A model generated the notes under the pieces. The model had not been told where the DNA came from. It worked only from the letters and a program-made list of their open reading frames with translations, and made no database searches. DNA of 64,000 nt from Paraburkholderia sp. D15 (lineage in GTDB: Bacteria; Pseudomonadota; Gammaproteobacteria; Burkholderiales; Burkholderiaceae): contig NZ_CP110395.1 in NCBI RefSeq assembly GCF_029910215.1, positions 2,480,001 to 2,544,000 on the forward strand. The letters are read 5' to 3'. A program made the translations under genes and the position numbers. Positions 28,364-39,190 of this stretch are shown in pieces. Each line of letters begins with the position of its first letter. Within the stretch, counting starts at the first letter, position 1.

Positions 28364-28630
28364 ATGAAAGAAGGCATTCACCCGGATTACCGCGAAGTCC
28401 TGTTCATCGACATGTCGAACGACTTCAAGTTTGTGACGCGCTCGACCATCCAGACGCGTGAAACCGCCGAATTCAACGGCAAGACCTACCCGCTCGCCAA
28501 GATCGAAGTGTCGTCGGAATCGCATCCGTTCTACACCGGCCAGCAAAAGATCATGGACACGGCAGGCCGCGTCGAGAAGTTCAACAAGAAGTTCGGCTCG
28601 CGCGCTACCGGCAAGGCAGCAGCGAAGTAA
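28364..28630 (+). CDS. rpmE2: 50S ribosomal protein L31 type B
   Basis: An 88-residue L31 of the zinc-independent (C-minus, type B) form. It begins [20 protein letters not shown] and has [17 protein letters not shown] near the middle and [11 protein letters not shown] close to the end. There are no cysteines, so the zinc ribbon of type A L31 is absent. The ATG at 28364 follows a good ribosome-binding site (AAAGGAAAG). A strong intrinsic terminator closes the gene at 28672-28702. Confidence 0.97.
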   Translation: MKEGIHPDYREVLFIDMSNDFKFVTRSTIQTRETAEFNGKTYPLAKIEVSSESHPFYTGQQKIMDTAGRVEKFNKKFGSRATGKAAAK

Positions 28631-28671
28631 TACCTGCATCGTCACCGGCTTGGGCCGGCAACGGAAGCAGC

Positions 28672-28702
28672 AAAAAAAGGGCAGCGCGAGCTGCCCTTTT
28701 TT
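28672..28702 (+). terminator. Intrinsic terminator of rpmE2
   Basis: The stem GGGCAG (28679-28684) pairs with CTGCCC (28691-28696) around the loop CGCGAG. Seven A precede it and six T follow it (28697-28702), so it works in both directions. The 28703-29047 interval after it holds no gene I can support. Confidence 0.92.
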
Positions 28703-29047
28703 GTCGCTGGGCCAGGCTGCGAGGCACGTGTTCATGGCTGCACCGGGCTGAGATCGTTCGGCATCGCCTCGTAGGCCCGCTCGCCGACGCCCTGCCCGAC
28801 CACCGGCTGCGCGGCAACTCGCGGTGCTTCGCGTGGCGAGCGCTCCATTCGCGTTACGTGGACGCCATTCGCATTACAGGCCCGCCCCGCGCGTTGCACG
28901 CCGTTACCTGCCGTGACGCGTACCGTACGGCACGACTACAATGCCGGATGCTCCAGAAGACGAGCCATTCCAGCGACTGCGCAGCCTGACCGCGCGTCCG
29001 GTCCCGGCCGCATCGCTTATCACGCTTATCCAAGATCCACACACCGC

Positions 29048-30805
29048 ATGAGACCTGTCGTTCGCCTCACTGCCTCCGCGACGAGTGCGTTGCCGCGCTG
29101 GCTGCTGCTGACCATCTGTATCGTCTACGCGTCGTTCGGCCTGTTCGGCCGCGATCCGTGGAAGAACGAGGACGCAGCCGGTTTCGGCGTCATGTGGACC
29201 ATGGCCAACGGCCATCTGCACGACTGGCTGCTGCCGAACCTGGTCGGTAAATACATCACCGAAGACGGCCCGCTCGGCTACTGGCTCGGCGCCAGCGCGA
29301 TCCGCACGCTCGCGCCGTGGGTCGACGCGAGCAACGCGTCGCGCGTGTTCACCGGCCTGCTGTTCTGCGCGGCCTGCGCGTTCGTCTGGTACACCGCGTA
29401 TCTGCTCGGCCGGCGCGCCGAGGTCCAGCCGTTCAAATATGCGTTCGGCGGCGAGCCGGAGCCGCGTGACTACGGCCGCACGCTCGCTGACGGCGCGCTG
29501 CTGATCCTGCTCGCCTGCTTCGGTCTGGCCGAGCGCGGTCACGAAACCACGCCGCAACTCGCGCAGTTCGTCGGCATCGCGATGCTCGTGTACGGCCTCG
29601 TGCGCACCATCGACAAGCCGATTCAAGGCTCGCTGATCTGGGGTCTCGCGCTCGGTCTCGTCACGCTGGCGAGCAGCCCGGTGCTGGTCGGCGCGCTGCT
29701 ACTCGGTACGCTGGCCATGCCGCTGCTGGTGCGCGAGGCGCGCTCGCGCTGGCTGCTGTTGGCCGGCTTGCCGGTCGCGCTGGTGATCGGACTGTCGTGG
29801 CCGGTGTTCGCGCTCAGCGCCTTTCCCGACGACGCGGTCTGGTATCTGAATCAATGGCTGCACGTGAGCCTGACGTCGTTCGCCGGGCCGCCGGGTCCGG
29901 TCACCGCGTACGCGCTGAAGAACCTGCCGCTCTTCACGTGGCCGGCATGGCCGCTCGCGTTGTGGGCGTGGTTCAGCTGGGCGGGTCTGCGGCGTGCGCC
30001 GCACGTGGCGATCCCGCTGTCGGTGATCGGTCCGCTGCTGGTGCTGGTGGTGCTGCAAAGCCATCAGTCGAACCGGCTCTACATGCTGCTGTTGCCGCCG
30101 CTCGCGGTACTCGCCGCGTTCGCGCTGCCCACGCTCAAGCGCGGCGCGATCAATGCGATCGACTGGTTCGCGCTCCTGAGCTTCACGATCCTCGGCAGCT
30201 TCGTGTGGCTGGTGTACGTGGCCGGGCTGACCGGCTTCCCGCATCCGCTCGCCCGCAACCTCGCGCGTCTCGCGCCGGGCTTCGCGCCGCAGTTCAAGAT
30301 TCTGTCGTTCGTCTGCGCGGTCGCCGTGACGATCTGCTGGTTCGTGCTGGTGCGCTGGCGGCTCGCGCGTCATCCGAAGGTGCTGTGGCGCAGCGTCGTG
30401 CTGTCGAGCGCGGGCACCACGCTGATGTGGGTGCTGCTGATGACGCTGGCGCTGCCGGTCGTCAACTACAGCCGGACGTATAAGGATGTGGCCGAGCAGA
30501 TCGCCAGCCATCTGCCGGAAGACTACACCTGCATTTCACCGGTGCGGCTGGGCAATGCGCAGATCGCGACCTTCGCGTATTTCGGCGACATGCACTTCGC
30601 GTTCGACCAGGATTGCGACGTGATCCTGCGTCAGGACACGCAGGAATACGGCGACCCGAGTTCGATGCCCGACTACATCTGGAAGCTGGTCTGGGAAGGC
30701 CGCCGCGTGGCCGATCGCGACGAACGCTTCCGCCTGTACGTGCGGATCGACCGTCCCAAGCCGCCGGTCGTCAAGCGCCGCAGTTGGCACAAGAAGCCCG
30801 GCTGA
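29048..30805 (+). CDS. GT-C family membrane glycosyltransferase (ArnT/PMT-like)
   Basis: A 585-residue multi-TM protein resembling the ArnT/PMT glycosyltransferases, which move sugars from polyprenyl-phosphate carriers on the periplasmic side. After the first TM comes the acidic luminal motif DPWKNEDAAGFG. Another loop has YITEDGPLGYWLG, which parallels the EKPPLxYW loop of ArnT. Many hydrophobic segments follow, and the C-terminal domain is soluble (residues about 470-585). The start at 29048 is the ATG just before the first hydrophobic segment; I see no strong ribosome-binding site. It ends 2 bp before the MATE gene. Acceptor and sugar are unknown. It is clearly distinct from the arnT at 46937. 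Confidence 0.75.
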   Translation: MRPVVRLTASATSALPRWLLLTICIVYASFGLFGRDPWKNEDAAGFGVMWTMANGHLHDWLLPNLVGKYITEDGPLGYWLGASAIRTLAPWVDASNASRVFTGLLFCAACAFVWYTAYLLGRRAEVQPFKYAFGGEPEPRDYGRTLADGALLILLACFGLAERGHETTPQLAQFVGIAMLVYGLVRTIDKPIQGSLIWGLALGLVTLASSPVLVGALLLGTLAMPLLVREARSRWLLLAGLPVALVIGLSWPVFALSAFPDDAVWYLNQWLHVSLTSFAGPPGPVTAYALKNLPLFTWPAWPLALWAWFSWAGLRRAPHVAIPLSVIGPLLVLVVLQSHQSNRLYMLLLPPLAVLAAFALPTLKRGAINAIDWFALLSFTILGSFVWLVYVAGLTGFPHPLARNLARLAPGFAPQFKILSFVCAVAVTICWFVLVRWRLARHPKVLWRSVVLSSAGTTLMWVLLMTLALPVVNYSRTYKDVAEQIASHLPEDYTCISPVRLGNAQIATFAYFGDMHFAFDQDCDVILRQDTQEYGDPSSMPDYIWKLVWEGRRVADRDERFRLYVRIDRPKPPVVKRRSWHKKPG

Positions 30806-30807
30806 GC

Positions 30808-32187
30808 ATGTTCGCCGACGTCCGGAAAATCGCCGCGCTCGCGTGGCCGGTGCTGATCGGCCAACTGGCGATCATCGCGTTCGGCGTGATCGACACGGCG
30901 ATGGTCGGCCGTTACTCGGCCGTCGATCTTGCCGCGCTCGGGCTCGGCTCGTCGATCTACATTTCCGTCTATATCGGCCTGACCGGCATTCTGACCGCGT
31001 TGCAGCCGATCACCGCGCAACTCTACGGCGCGCGCCGCCATGCGGAGATCGGCGAGGAAGCGCGCCAGGCGTTGTGGCTCGCGCTCGCGCTGACCGTGAT
31101 CGGCTTTCTGATCCTGTATTTTCCCGGGCGCCTGCTGCAGATGGCGCGTGTGCCTGAAGCGCTGCACGAGCGCACGCTCGCGTATCTGCGCATTCTCGCG
31201 TTCGGGCTGCCGGCCGGGCTCATCTTCCGCGTCTACAGTTCGATCACCAATGCGGTGGGCAAGCCGCGGCTCGTGATGATCCTGCAAGTCGGCGCGCTGC
31301 TGCTCAAGGTGCCGCTCAATACGTGGTTCATCTTCGGCGGATTGGGCGTGCCGGCGCTCGGCGGCCCGGGTTGCGCACTGGCGAGCACGATCCTCAACTG
31401 GGGACTCGCGATACTCGGCATGCTGCTGCTCACGCGCGTCGACGTGTTCAGGCCGTTCGGGATTTTCGCGCACTTCTGCTGGCCGGTCTGGCGACGCCAG
31501 GCCGCGCAGTTGCGGCTGGGCATTCCGATGGGACTGTCGTATCTGATCGAGGTCACGTCGTACACGTTCATGGCGCTGTTCATCGCGCGCTTCGGCACGA
31601 CGACGCTTGCCGGGCATCAGATCGCCGGCAACATCGGCGCGGTGCTGTACATGACGCCGCTGTCGATCGGCATTGCGTCGTCGACGCTGGTCGCGCAGGC
31701 GCTCGGCGCGCATCGTCCGGAGGCGGCACGCACGTTGTCGCGCCACGGCATCGTGATGGCGATCGCGATCGCCTGCTGTTACGGCGCGATCATGCTGGTG
31801 CTGCGGCCTTACGTGATCGAGGGCTATACGACCAATGCGCAGGTGGCGGCGGCGGCCATGCCGCTGGTGCTGATCGTCCTGTGCTACCACCTGTTCGACG
31901 CATTGCAGATCACCACCGCGTTCGTGCTGCGCGCGTACAAGGTCGCGGTTGTGCCGACCGTCATCTATGCGATTGCGCTGTGGGGCGTGGGCCTGGGTGG
32001 CGGGTATGTGCTCGGCTTCAACGTGTTGGGTGTCACGCCGGACTGGTTGACCGGCGCGCGGGGTTTCTGGGTCGCGAATACCGCGAGCCTCGCGATCGCG
32101 GGCGGCGGGTTGCTGGTGTACTGGCGGGTGGTGAGCAAGCGGTATCTGCGGGGCGAAGCGGGGCTTCAGGGCGAATCGGTGAACTGA
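30808..32187 (+). CDS. MATE-family efflux transporter
   Basis: A 459-residue multidrug and toxin extrusion protein with 12 predicted TM segments, the usual MATE/DinF-like length. Typical features are IAALAWPVLIGQLAIIAFGV, DTAMVGRYSAVDLAALGLG in the first two helices and the matching second half (RLGIPMGLSYLIEVTSYTFM, TTLAGHQIAGNI). It exports cationic compounds with Na+ or H+ exchange in known members. It starts 2 bp after the GT-C gene and is probably co-transcribed with it. Confidence 0.92.
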   Translation: MFADVRKIAALAWPVLIGQLAIIAFGVIDTAMVGRYSAVDLAALGLGSSIYISVYIGLTGILTALQPITAQLYGARRHAEIGEEARQALWLALALTVIGFLILYFPGRLLQMARVPEALHERTLAYLRILAFGLPAGLIFRVYSSITNAVGKPRLVMILQVGALLLKVPLNTWFIFGGLGVPALGGPGCALASTILNWGLAILGMLLLTRVDVFRPFGIFAHFCWPVWRRQAAQLRLGIPMGLSYLIEVTSYTFMALFIARFGTTTLAGHQIAGNIGAVLYMTPLSIGIASSTLVAQALGAHRPEAARTLSRHGIVMAIAIACCYGAIMLVLRPYVIEGYTTNAQVAAAAMPLVLIVLCYHLFDALQITTAFVLRAYKVAVVPTVIYAIALWGVGLGGGYVLGFNVLGVTPDWLTGARGFWVANTASLAIAGGGLLVYWRVVSKRYLRGEAGLQGESVN

Positions 32188-32301
32188 GGCGGTGCGGCGC
32201 CCCACGCGTTGCCGGGCAGGTTGCAGAGCGTGCGCGGCCACAGACCTGTCGTTTGTCGAAGCGGCGATTTATCGCTGACAGTTAGTTGCATTCGATTTTT
32301 G

Positions 32302-32330
32302 AAAAAACGGCCGCAAAATCGCAGCCGTTT
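32302..32330 (-). terminator. Terminator between the convergent MATE and decarboxylase-like genes
   Basis: The arms AACGGC-C-GC and GC-A-GCCGTT (32306-32329) form a stem with one mismatch. On the minus strand it is followed by a T-run (complement of A6 at 32302-32307), so it ends the leftward merR-decarboxylase transcript. It may also act on the MATE transcript. Confidence 0.7.
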
Positions 32331-32390
32331 GCCTTCCTGTCGCTCCTCTCTCCTCCTTATTCCGCCCTACTCCGCCACGCGCGGCAAAGC

Positions 32391-32816
32391 TCAGGCCGGG
32401 CACGCCGTTGCGGACGGCATCGCCTCCGCTTCCCGGTCGCGTCGCTCGAAAATCTCCCGCGCGGCGAACAGCGCATTCAGCGCCGCCGGAAACCCCGCGT
32501 ACAGCGCCATCTGCATGAACACCTCGACGATCTCGTCGCGCGTACAACCGACGTTCAACGCCGCCTCGATATGCACTTTCAACTGCGGTTGCGCGCAGCC
32601 GAGCGTCGCCAGCGACGCGATCGTCGCAATCTCCCTCGCGCGCAGATCGAGCTGCGGCCGGCTGTAAATATCGCCGAAACCGAATTCGATCAGCAGGCGC
32701 CCGAAATCCGGCGCGATCGGCGCGAGCGCGGCGATCACCTGCTCGCCGGTCGAACCGTCGATTTCCTTCAGTTTGTCCCAGCCTCGGGTGTAGCGGTCGT
32801 GGTGTGCGTGGTCCAT
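32391..32816 (-). CDS. Carboxymuconolactone decarboxylase family protein
   Basis: A 141-residue member of the CMD/AhpD-like fold. Conserved features are LDLRAREIATIASLATLGCA, the His of PQLKVHIEAALNVGC and the helical tail IVEVFMQMALYAGFPAALNA. It has no CxxC disulfide pair, so it is a CMD-type rather than an AhpD-type protein. The ATG at 32816 has AGGA about 7 nt upstream. Its 5' end overlaps the last 49 bp of the MerR gene in another frame. In Bacillus subtilis the MerR regulator AdhR controls a similar gene (yraC) in the aldehyde response, which suggests, but does not show, a detoxification role here. Confidence 0.9.
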   Translation of the reverse strand: MDHAHHDRYTRGWDKLKEIDGSTGEQVIAALAPIAPDFGRLLIEFGFGDIYSRPQLDLRAREIATIASLATLGCAQPQLKVHIEAALNVGCTRDEIVEVFMQMALYAGFPAALNALFAAREIFERRDREAEAMPSATACPA

Positions 32817-33268
32817 GGTGAGTCCTTTTGCGAATGTGAAAGCGTCTGCGGTTCGTCGGAATGTCGTGTCGAATGCGCCGCGGACGAGGCGTGCGCCGCC
32901 ACCTCGCCTTCGTAGTACGCGATCTTGTCGACGATCGCGCCAAGATTGCTCTGCAACTCGGCGATCCGCGCCAAAACCGCGTCCCGATGCGCCACCAGCA
33001 GATCGCGCCGTTCGCCGACGGTCGGCGCACCGTCGGCGCGCAACGCCGCGAACGCCTGCATGCCGGCGATCGGCATACCGGTCGCCTTCAGGCGCATCAC
33101 GAAACGCAACCAGTCGAGATCGGCCGGCGAATACAGCCGATGCCCCGCCTGCGTGCGCCCGACGGCCCGGATCAAGCCGGCCTGTTCGTAGTAACGCAGC
33201 GTGTGCGCGGAGACGCCGAGCGTTTGCGCGACCTGCCCGATGGTGAGTGCGGTTGGGATATTCGACAT
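32768..33268 (-). CDS. MerR-family regulator (AdhR/NmlR-like placement, cysteine-free)
   Basis: A 166-residue MerR protein: LTIGQVAQTLGVSAHTLRYY, then EQAGLIRAVGRTQAGHRLYS in the DNA-binding domain and a coiled coil near LLVAHRDAVLARIAELQSNL. The ATG at 33268 is chosen because the consensus promoter -10 box ends only 10 bases upstream (33279), giving a leader of about 4 nt and no Shine-Dalgarno site. The C-terminal 16 codons overlap the decarboxylase start. Unlike NmlR/AdhR relatives that sense aldehydes through a cysteine, this protein has none, so any inducer must be sensed another way. Confidence 0.88.
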   Translation of the reverse strand: MSNIPTALTIGQVAQTLGVSAHTLRYYEQAGLIRAVGRTQAGHRLYSPADLDWLRFVMRLKATGMPIAGMQAFAALRADGAPTVGERRDLLVAHRDAVLARIAELQSNLGAIVDKIAYYEGEVAAHASSAAHSTRHSDEPQTLSHSQKDSPWTTHTTTATPEAGTN

Positions 33269-33278
33269 GACGGAACTC

Positions 33279-33309
33279 AGGTTAGGACTTCGAGTGCACT
33301 CTAAGTCAA
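33279..33309 (-). promoter_or_regulatory. MerR-type promoter with 19-bp spacer and palindromic operator
   Basis: On the minus strand TTGACT (-35, 33309-33304) and TAACCT (-10, 33284-33279) are separated by 19 bp, the long spacer typical of promoters remodelled by MerR activators. The near-perfect dyad ACTTAGAGTGCACTCGAAGT lies across the spacer and the end of the -35. It resembles the CTTAAAG-N-CTTTAAG sites of AdhR. The regulator very probably controls its own operon here. Confidence 0.8.
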
Positions 33310-33445
33310 GCACGCGATGCTGTCATTTGTCTGCGGTGTTTTCACGGTGCCTGTCTTTAATGGCGCGCGACAAGCGGCGAATAAACCCGTTCGTAGCGGA
33401 TATGCCCGATCGCGCGGCAAAAGTTTTAAATATTGTCCACACTGA

Positions 33446-33474
33446 TTTACTTGTCACAAATCGATCGGTATAAA
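33446..33474 (+). promoter_or_regulatory. Putative sigma-70 promoter of the comEA-like gene
   Basis: TTTACT (33446-33451) and TATAAA (33469-33474) are spaced by 17 bp. A start near 33482 would give a leader of about 187 nt. Predicted from sequence only. Confidence 0.5.
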
Positions 33475-33668
33475 TCGTCCGCGTTCGCAAAATGGGGCGC
33501 GCGATTTGTTCTATGCTTAAGCGCAACGCCCAATGCCAGCCCAATGCCAGCGCCAGGCCGCGCGGGCGTTTCGGGGTTGCCTCATGGTTGCTACGCAGTC
33601 TCGTTTCATCGACTCGCTTCGCTGTCTCATTTCGGCTAACTTTTTTTGCCACCCAGGGAGTGCTTGCC

Positions 33669-34154
33669 ATGCTGAAGAAGCTGTTAATGCTTTGCGTTGC
33701 GCTGGCTTTGTCGTTGTCCGCCGGATTCGCGGCGGCGGTCGAAGTGAATTCCGCCGATCAGGCCGCGCTCCAATCGGTCAAGGGTATCGGCCCGGTGCAT
33801 GCGAAAGCGATCATCGACGAACGCACGAAAAATGGTCCGTTCAAGGATGCCGACGATCTCGCCTCGCGCGTCAAGGGTCTGGGCACGAAGTCGGTAACGA
33901 ATCTCGAAACGGCCGGTTTGACGATCAACGGCTCGTCCACGCCGCCGACGGGCGCGAAGGCATCGACGAAGCCGGGCAGCACCGCGAGTACGAAGGCAGC
34001 GCCGGCGGCAACGCCAGCGGCAACCACCGCGGCAACCACCGCGGCGAGCGCACCCGCCGGCGCATCCGGCGGCGCATCCGGCGGCAAGGCTTCGAAGAAG
34101 AAGGCAAAGAAGAGCAAGGCAGCATCGGCCGCGGCCGCATCCGGCGGTGCATGA
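33669..34154 (+). CDS. Secreted ComEA-like helix-hairpin-helix protein
   Basis: A 161-residue exported DNA-binding protein. The Sec signal peptide is MLKKLLMLCVALALSLSAGF with cleavage likely after AAA. Residues about 24-90 form the HhH module (VNSADQAALQSVKGIGPVHA, then GLGTKSVTNLETAGL). The tail is Ala/Thr/Gly-rich and ends in a basic KKKAKKSK cluster. ComEA proteins bind incoming DNA during uptake, and the basic tail would help. No other competence gene is adjacent. GGAG is placed properly before the ATG at 33669. An intrinsic terminator follows at 34307. Confidence 0.88.
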   Translation: MLKKLLMLCVALALSLSAGFAAAVEVNSADQAALQSVKGIGPVHAKAIIDERTKNGPFKDADDLASRVKGLGTKSVTNLETAGLTINGSSTPPTGAKASTKPGSTASTKAAPAATPAATTAATTAASAPAGASGGASGGKASKKKAKKSKAASAAAASGGA

Positions 34155-34306
34155 CCGGGGGAACAGCCGCAGGCGGCAAGGGGCAACGAGGTCCGTGTAG
34201 TTCGAGCGGTTCGGCCATCCAGCGACATACCGGCGAGGTGAATTTCTCCGGCATGCGCCAGGTCCAAACGTCTCGCCTCGTCTTCTTGCCGTCCTGCTTA
34301 ACATGG

Positions 34307-34331
34307 CGCCGCGCAACCGCGCGGCGTTTTT
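34307..34331 (+). terminator. Intrinsic terminator of the comEA-like gene
   Basis: A perfect 8-bp GC stem, CGCCGCGC (34307-34314) and GCGCGGCG (34319-34326), with an AACC loop and followed by five T (34327-34331). It lies 46 bp before the yidB start, so yidB must have its own promoter after it or depend on readthrough. Confidence 0.9.
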
Positions 34332-34377
34332 ACCCGCCGACACGTCGACCGCGCGTCGGCATTCAAGAGAGACCGTC

Positions 34378-34806
34378 ATGAGCCTACTCGACACACTCGG
34401 TTCCCTGGTTGGCAAGTCGCCTGAAGGCGGCGGCCAGCAAGCGCTGGTTGCAGCCGCACTCGAATTCGTCAACAACCAGCCCGGCGGCCTGAACGGCCTG
34501 ATCGACCGCTTCAAGGAAAAGGGCCTCGGCGACGTCGTGTCGTCGTGGGTCAGCAACGGCGACAACCAGCCGATTTCCGCCGACGCGCTGCACGGCGTGC
34601 TCGGTTCGGACACGGTCACGAATCTGGCCGCGAAAGCCGGCGTGCAACCCGACCAGGTCACCGGTCTGCTGTCGCAGATCCTGCCGCACGTCGTCAATGC
34701 GGCAACGCCGGAAGGCGAAGTGCCAGCCGAGGGCAAGCTGAACGCCACGACCGTGCTCGGCGCGCTTGGCGGTTTGTCGGCATTGTTCGGCAAGGGCAAC
34801 GCGTAA
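34378..34806 (+). CDS. yidB: YidB family protein (DUF937)
   Basis: A 142-residue cytoplasmic protein of the YidB family, function unknown. It begins MSLLDTLGSLVGKSPEGGGQ and has conserved GLGDVVSSWVSNGDNQPISA, then the segment DQVTGLLSQILPHVVNAATP and a GALGGLSALFG end. GAGA before the ATG at 34378 is the only ribosome-binding signal I see. It faces clpB across a shared bidirectional hairpin. Confidence 0.9.
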   Translation: MSLLDTLGSLVGKSPEGGGQQALVAAALEFVNNQPGGLNGLIDRFKEKGLGDVVSSWVSNGDNQPISADALHGVLGSDTVTNLAAKAGVQPDQVTGLLSQILPHVVNAATPEGEVPAEGKLNATTVLGALGGLSALFGKGNA

Positions 34807-34913
34807 GTCGGCCGCGCAGCGAGCGACGCCCGTGACGCGGGCGCGAAGCTGAATGCGACCAGCCCGTTGCCCGCGCAACGGACGACAACGCCGGGCAAAA
34901 AACCGGGCGAAAA

Positions 34914-34949
34914 AAATGCGGTAACGAAGGCGACTTCGTTGCCGCATTT
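34914..34949. terminator. Bidirectional terminator between yidB and clpB
   Basis: A 16-bp stem (34914-34929 with 34934-34949) broken only by one G-T pair, with a GCGA tetraloop. The left flank is A-rich, so on the minus strand the stem is followed by a long T-run (clpB terminator); on the plus strand by TTT (yidB). Confidence 0.9.
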
Positions 34950-35012
34950 CCGTTTCTGGTCCGGCGCTGGAGCGGCACGCTCGCCGCCGCCCTCGACGCC
35001 CGCCAGGATGCC

Positions 35013-37610
<2,598 letters not shown>

Positions 37611-37639
37611 CAAGAGACCTCCAATTTCGATTACCACCA

Positions 37640-37667
37640 AAATGAGGCGTTTCTTCCAGGTTTCAAG
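37640..37667 (-). promoter_or_regulatory. Heat-shock (sigma-32) promoter of clpB
   Basis: On the minus strand CTTGAAA (37667-37661) and CTCATTT (37646-37640), spaced by 14 bp, match the sigma-32 consensus CTTGAAA-N13-15-CCCATnT in all but one position. This agrees with clpB being a heat-shock gene in related bacteria. Confidence 0.75.
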
Positions 37668-37729
37668 CGTTTTTTCGCACCCGGCGGCAACTATTTAACA
37701 TTTGCCGCGAACGAACTGCCTGGCCGTCC

Positions 37730-38227
37730 TCAGGACACCGAAGCCGGCTTGCTGGCCGCCGCGACCGGCACGATCGGAATGTAGCTGCTCAAGCCGAGCA
37801 GCGCCGCGAGCGGCCCGTGCGGCTGCGAGACTTCACCGATGGTATGCCGGTCGAGTTCGGCAAGGAAGGCATTGCGCGCCGACTCGATCACGCCGCGCAG
37901 ACCGCACTGCGCGGTGATCACGCAATTGCGCCGCTCGCCCTGCTGGTCGGGAAAGCAGCCGACCAGCGCGAAGTCGCTCTCGGTGGCGCGCACGATCTCG
38001 CCGATCGTCAACGCGCTGCTCCGGTCGGCAAGACGCAGACCGCCGTTGCGGCCGCGCACGGTCTCGACCCAGCCGAGTTCACCGAGTTGCTGAACCACCT
38101 TCATCAGATGGTTCTTGGAGATTCCGTAAGCGTCCGAAATGTCCTGGATCGTCGATAAGCCCTCGCCGCGCACGGCGAGATACAACAGAACGCGCAGCGA
38201 ATAATCGGTGTAGTCGGTCAGTCTCAT
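37730..38227 (-). CDS. nsrR: Rrf2-family regulator NsrR (nitric oxide-sensing repressor)
   Basis: A 165-residue Rrf2 protein. The winged helix reads MRLTDYTDYSLRVLLYLAVR, then ISDAYGISKNHLMKVVQQLG and VETVRGRNGGLRLA. Three cysteines (GCFPDQQGERRNCVITAQCG) fit a [Fe-S] cluster as in NsrR, though the first spacing is longer (C-x10-C-x5-C) than in the E. coli protein. NsrR loses repression when the cluster reacts with NO. It is divergent from a truncated haemoglobin gene and an 11-1-11 dyad resembling an NsrR site lies between them. The start at 38227 is the family start; no strong ribosome-binding site precedes it. Confidence 0.87.
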   Translation of the reverse strand: MRLTDYTDYSLRVLLYLAVRGEGLSTIQDISDAYGISKNHLMKVVQQLGELGWVETVRGRNGGLRLADRSSALTIGEIVRATESDFALVGCFPDQQGERRNCVITAQCGLRGVIESARNAFLAELDRHTIGEVSQPHGPLAALLGLSSYIPIVPVAAASKPASVS

Positions 38228-38313
38228 AAGTGCAGGTTCACGATGAGCGCAAGCCGCGATCCGGAAGCTAACCGCGTCGACGCAAGGGTTGCCGGGCACC
38301 GCCTGTTCCCCCT

Positions 38314-38336
38314 AAGATGCGGGCGCAACGCATATT
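38314..38336. promoter_or_regulatory. Candidate NsrR-binding site
   Basis: AAGATGCGGGC, a central G, and CAACGCATATT form an 11-1-11 inverted repeat as in the NsrR consensus (AAGATGCATTT half-sites). Outer positions match well and inner ones poorly. It sits in the 344-bp nsrR-globin intergenic region, so it could serve both genes. The rest of that region (38228-38571) holds no gene. Confidence 0.45.
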
Positions 38337-38571
38337 TTATGGTTTTGCGTCGACAGGCGGACGAGTCTTTCGGCAGTAATGGTAACGTTTCCCGCGTCGT
38401 CCATTCATACGAATAGCACCGGTTTCGCCGCTTACTTCGGATTGTCTGGACTCCGTTCGAGGTCATTCCTGACGGTCTGTGGCGGTGTGTGGCAATTCGC
38501 GTCATCGGCTACTCGGTTTGCATGAACCTGCCCCATGCCTCCCGGCATCGCCGCTTTTTTCTGGATTCAGC

Positions 38572-39120
38572 ATGAACCCGACTTTTCCCGCCGCGCCGGC
38601 CGTCGAGCGCGCCGCCGAACCCACCGAGGCGAATGTCCGTGAACTGGTCTACGGCTTTTACGATCGTGTGCGCGCGGATGCACTGCTCGGCCCGGTTTTC
38701 GATGCGAGCCTCGCCGGCCGCTGGGACGAGCATCTACCCAAAATGTGTCAGTTCTGGGGCTCGCTCGTGCTCGGCGCAAAGCAATACCGCGGCAATGTGC
38801 AGCAGGCTCACCAGCCGCTCGAGGGCATCGAGCCGCAGCACTTCAGCCGCTGGCTCTATCTGTTTCTGGATACGGTGGAATCGCGCTATCAGCCGGCGGC
38901 GGCGATCCGCTTCATGGAGCCGGCGCTGCGCATCGCGCAGAGCTTGCAGTTGAGCCGTTTCGGGTGGGATTACAAGATTCCGGCGGAACAGCAGGCGCTG
39001 CTCGACCGGGTGACGCCGCGGCGCGCGCGCGACGAAGGCGAGGACACGGCGCATCGCGCCGTGCGCCGTTCGGGCGAACCGTTTCCCGCGAAGATCATCG
39101 GGCGCACTCAGGGCGAGTGA
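38572..39120 (+). CDS. Group III truncated haemoglobin
   Basis: A 182-residue globin of the trHbIII (P) class. Helix motifs VRELVYGFYDRVRADALLGP and LPKMCQFWGSLVLGAKQYRG match the class, and the segment QQAHQPLEGIEPQHFSRWLY carries the proximal His. These proteins bind O2 or NO at haem, and placement across from nsrR favours a role in NO or microaerobic physiology. An extended basic tail follows (RRARDEGEDTAHRAVRR). GGA lies about 6 nt before the ATG at 38572. It converges on moaE. Confidence 0.85.
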   Translation: MNPTFPAAPAVERAAEPTEANVRELVYGFYDRVRADALLGPVFDASLAGRWDEHLPKMCQFWGSLVLGAKQYRGNVQQAHQPLEGIEPQHFSRWLYLFLDTVESRYQPAAAIRFMEPALRIAQSLQLSRFGWDYKIPAEQQALLDRVTPRRARDEGEDTAHRAVRRSGEPFPAKIIGRTQGE

Positions 39121-39190
39121 GGTTGTGCTGATTCCCAGCCGGGTTGAGCCTCGTCCAGCGGCTCTCCCTCCACTACTCGCTCGATCCGAA

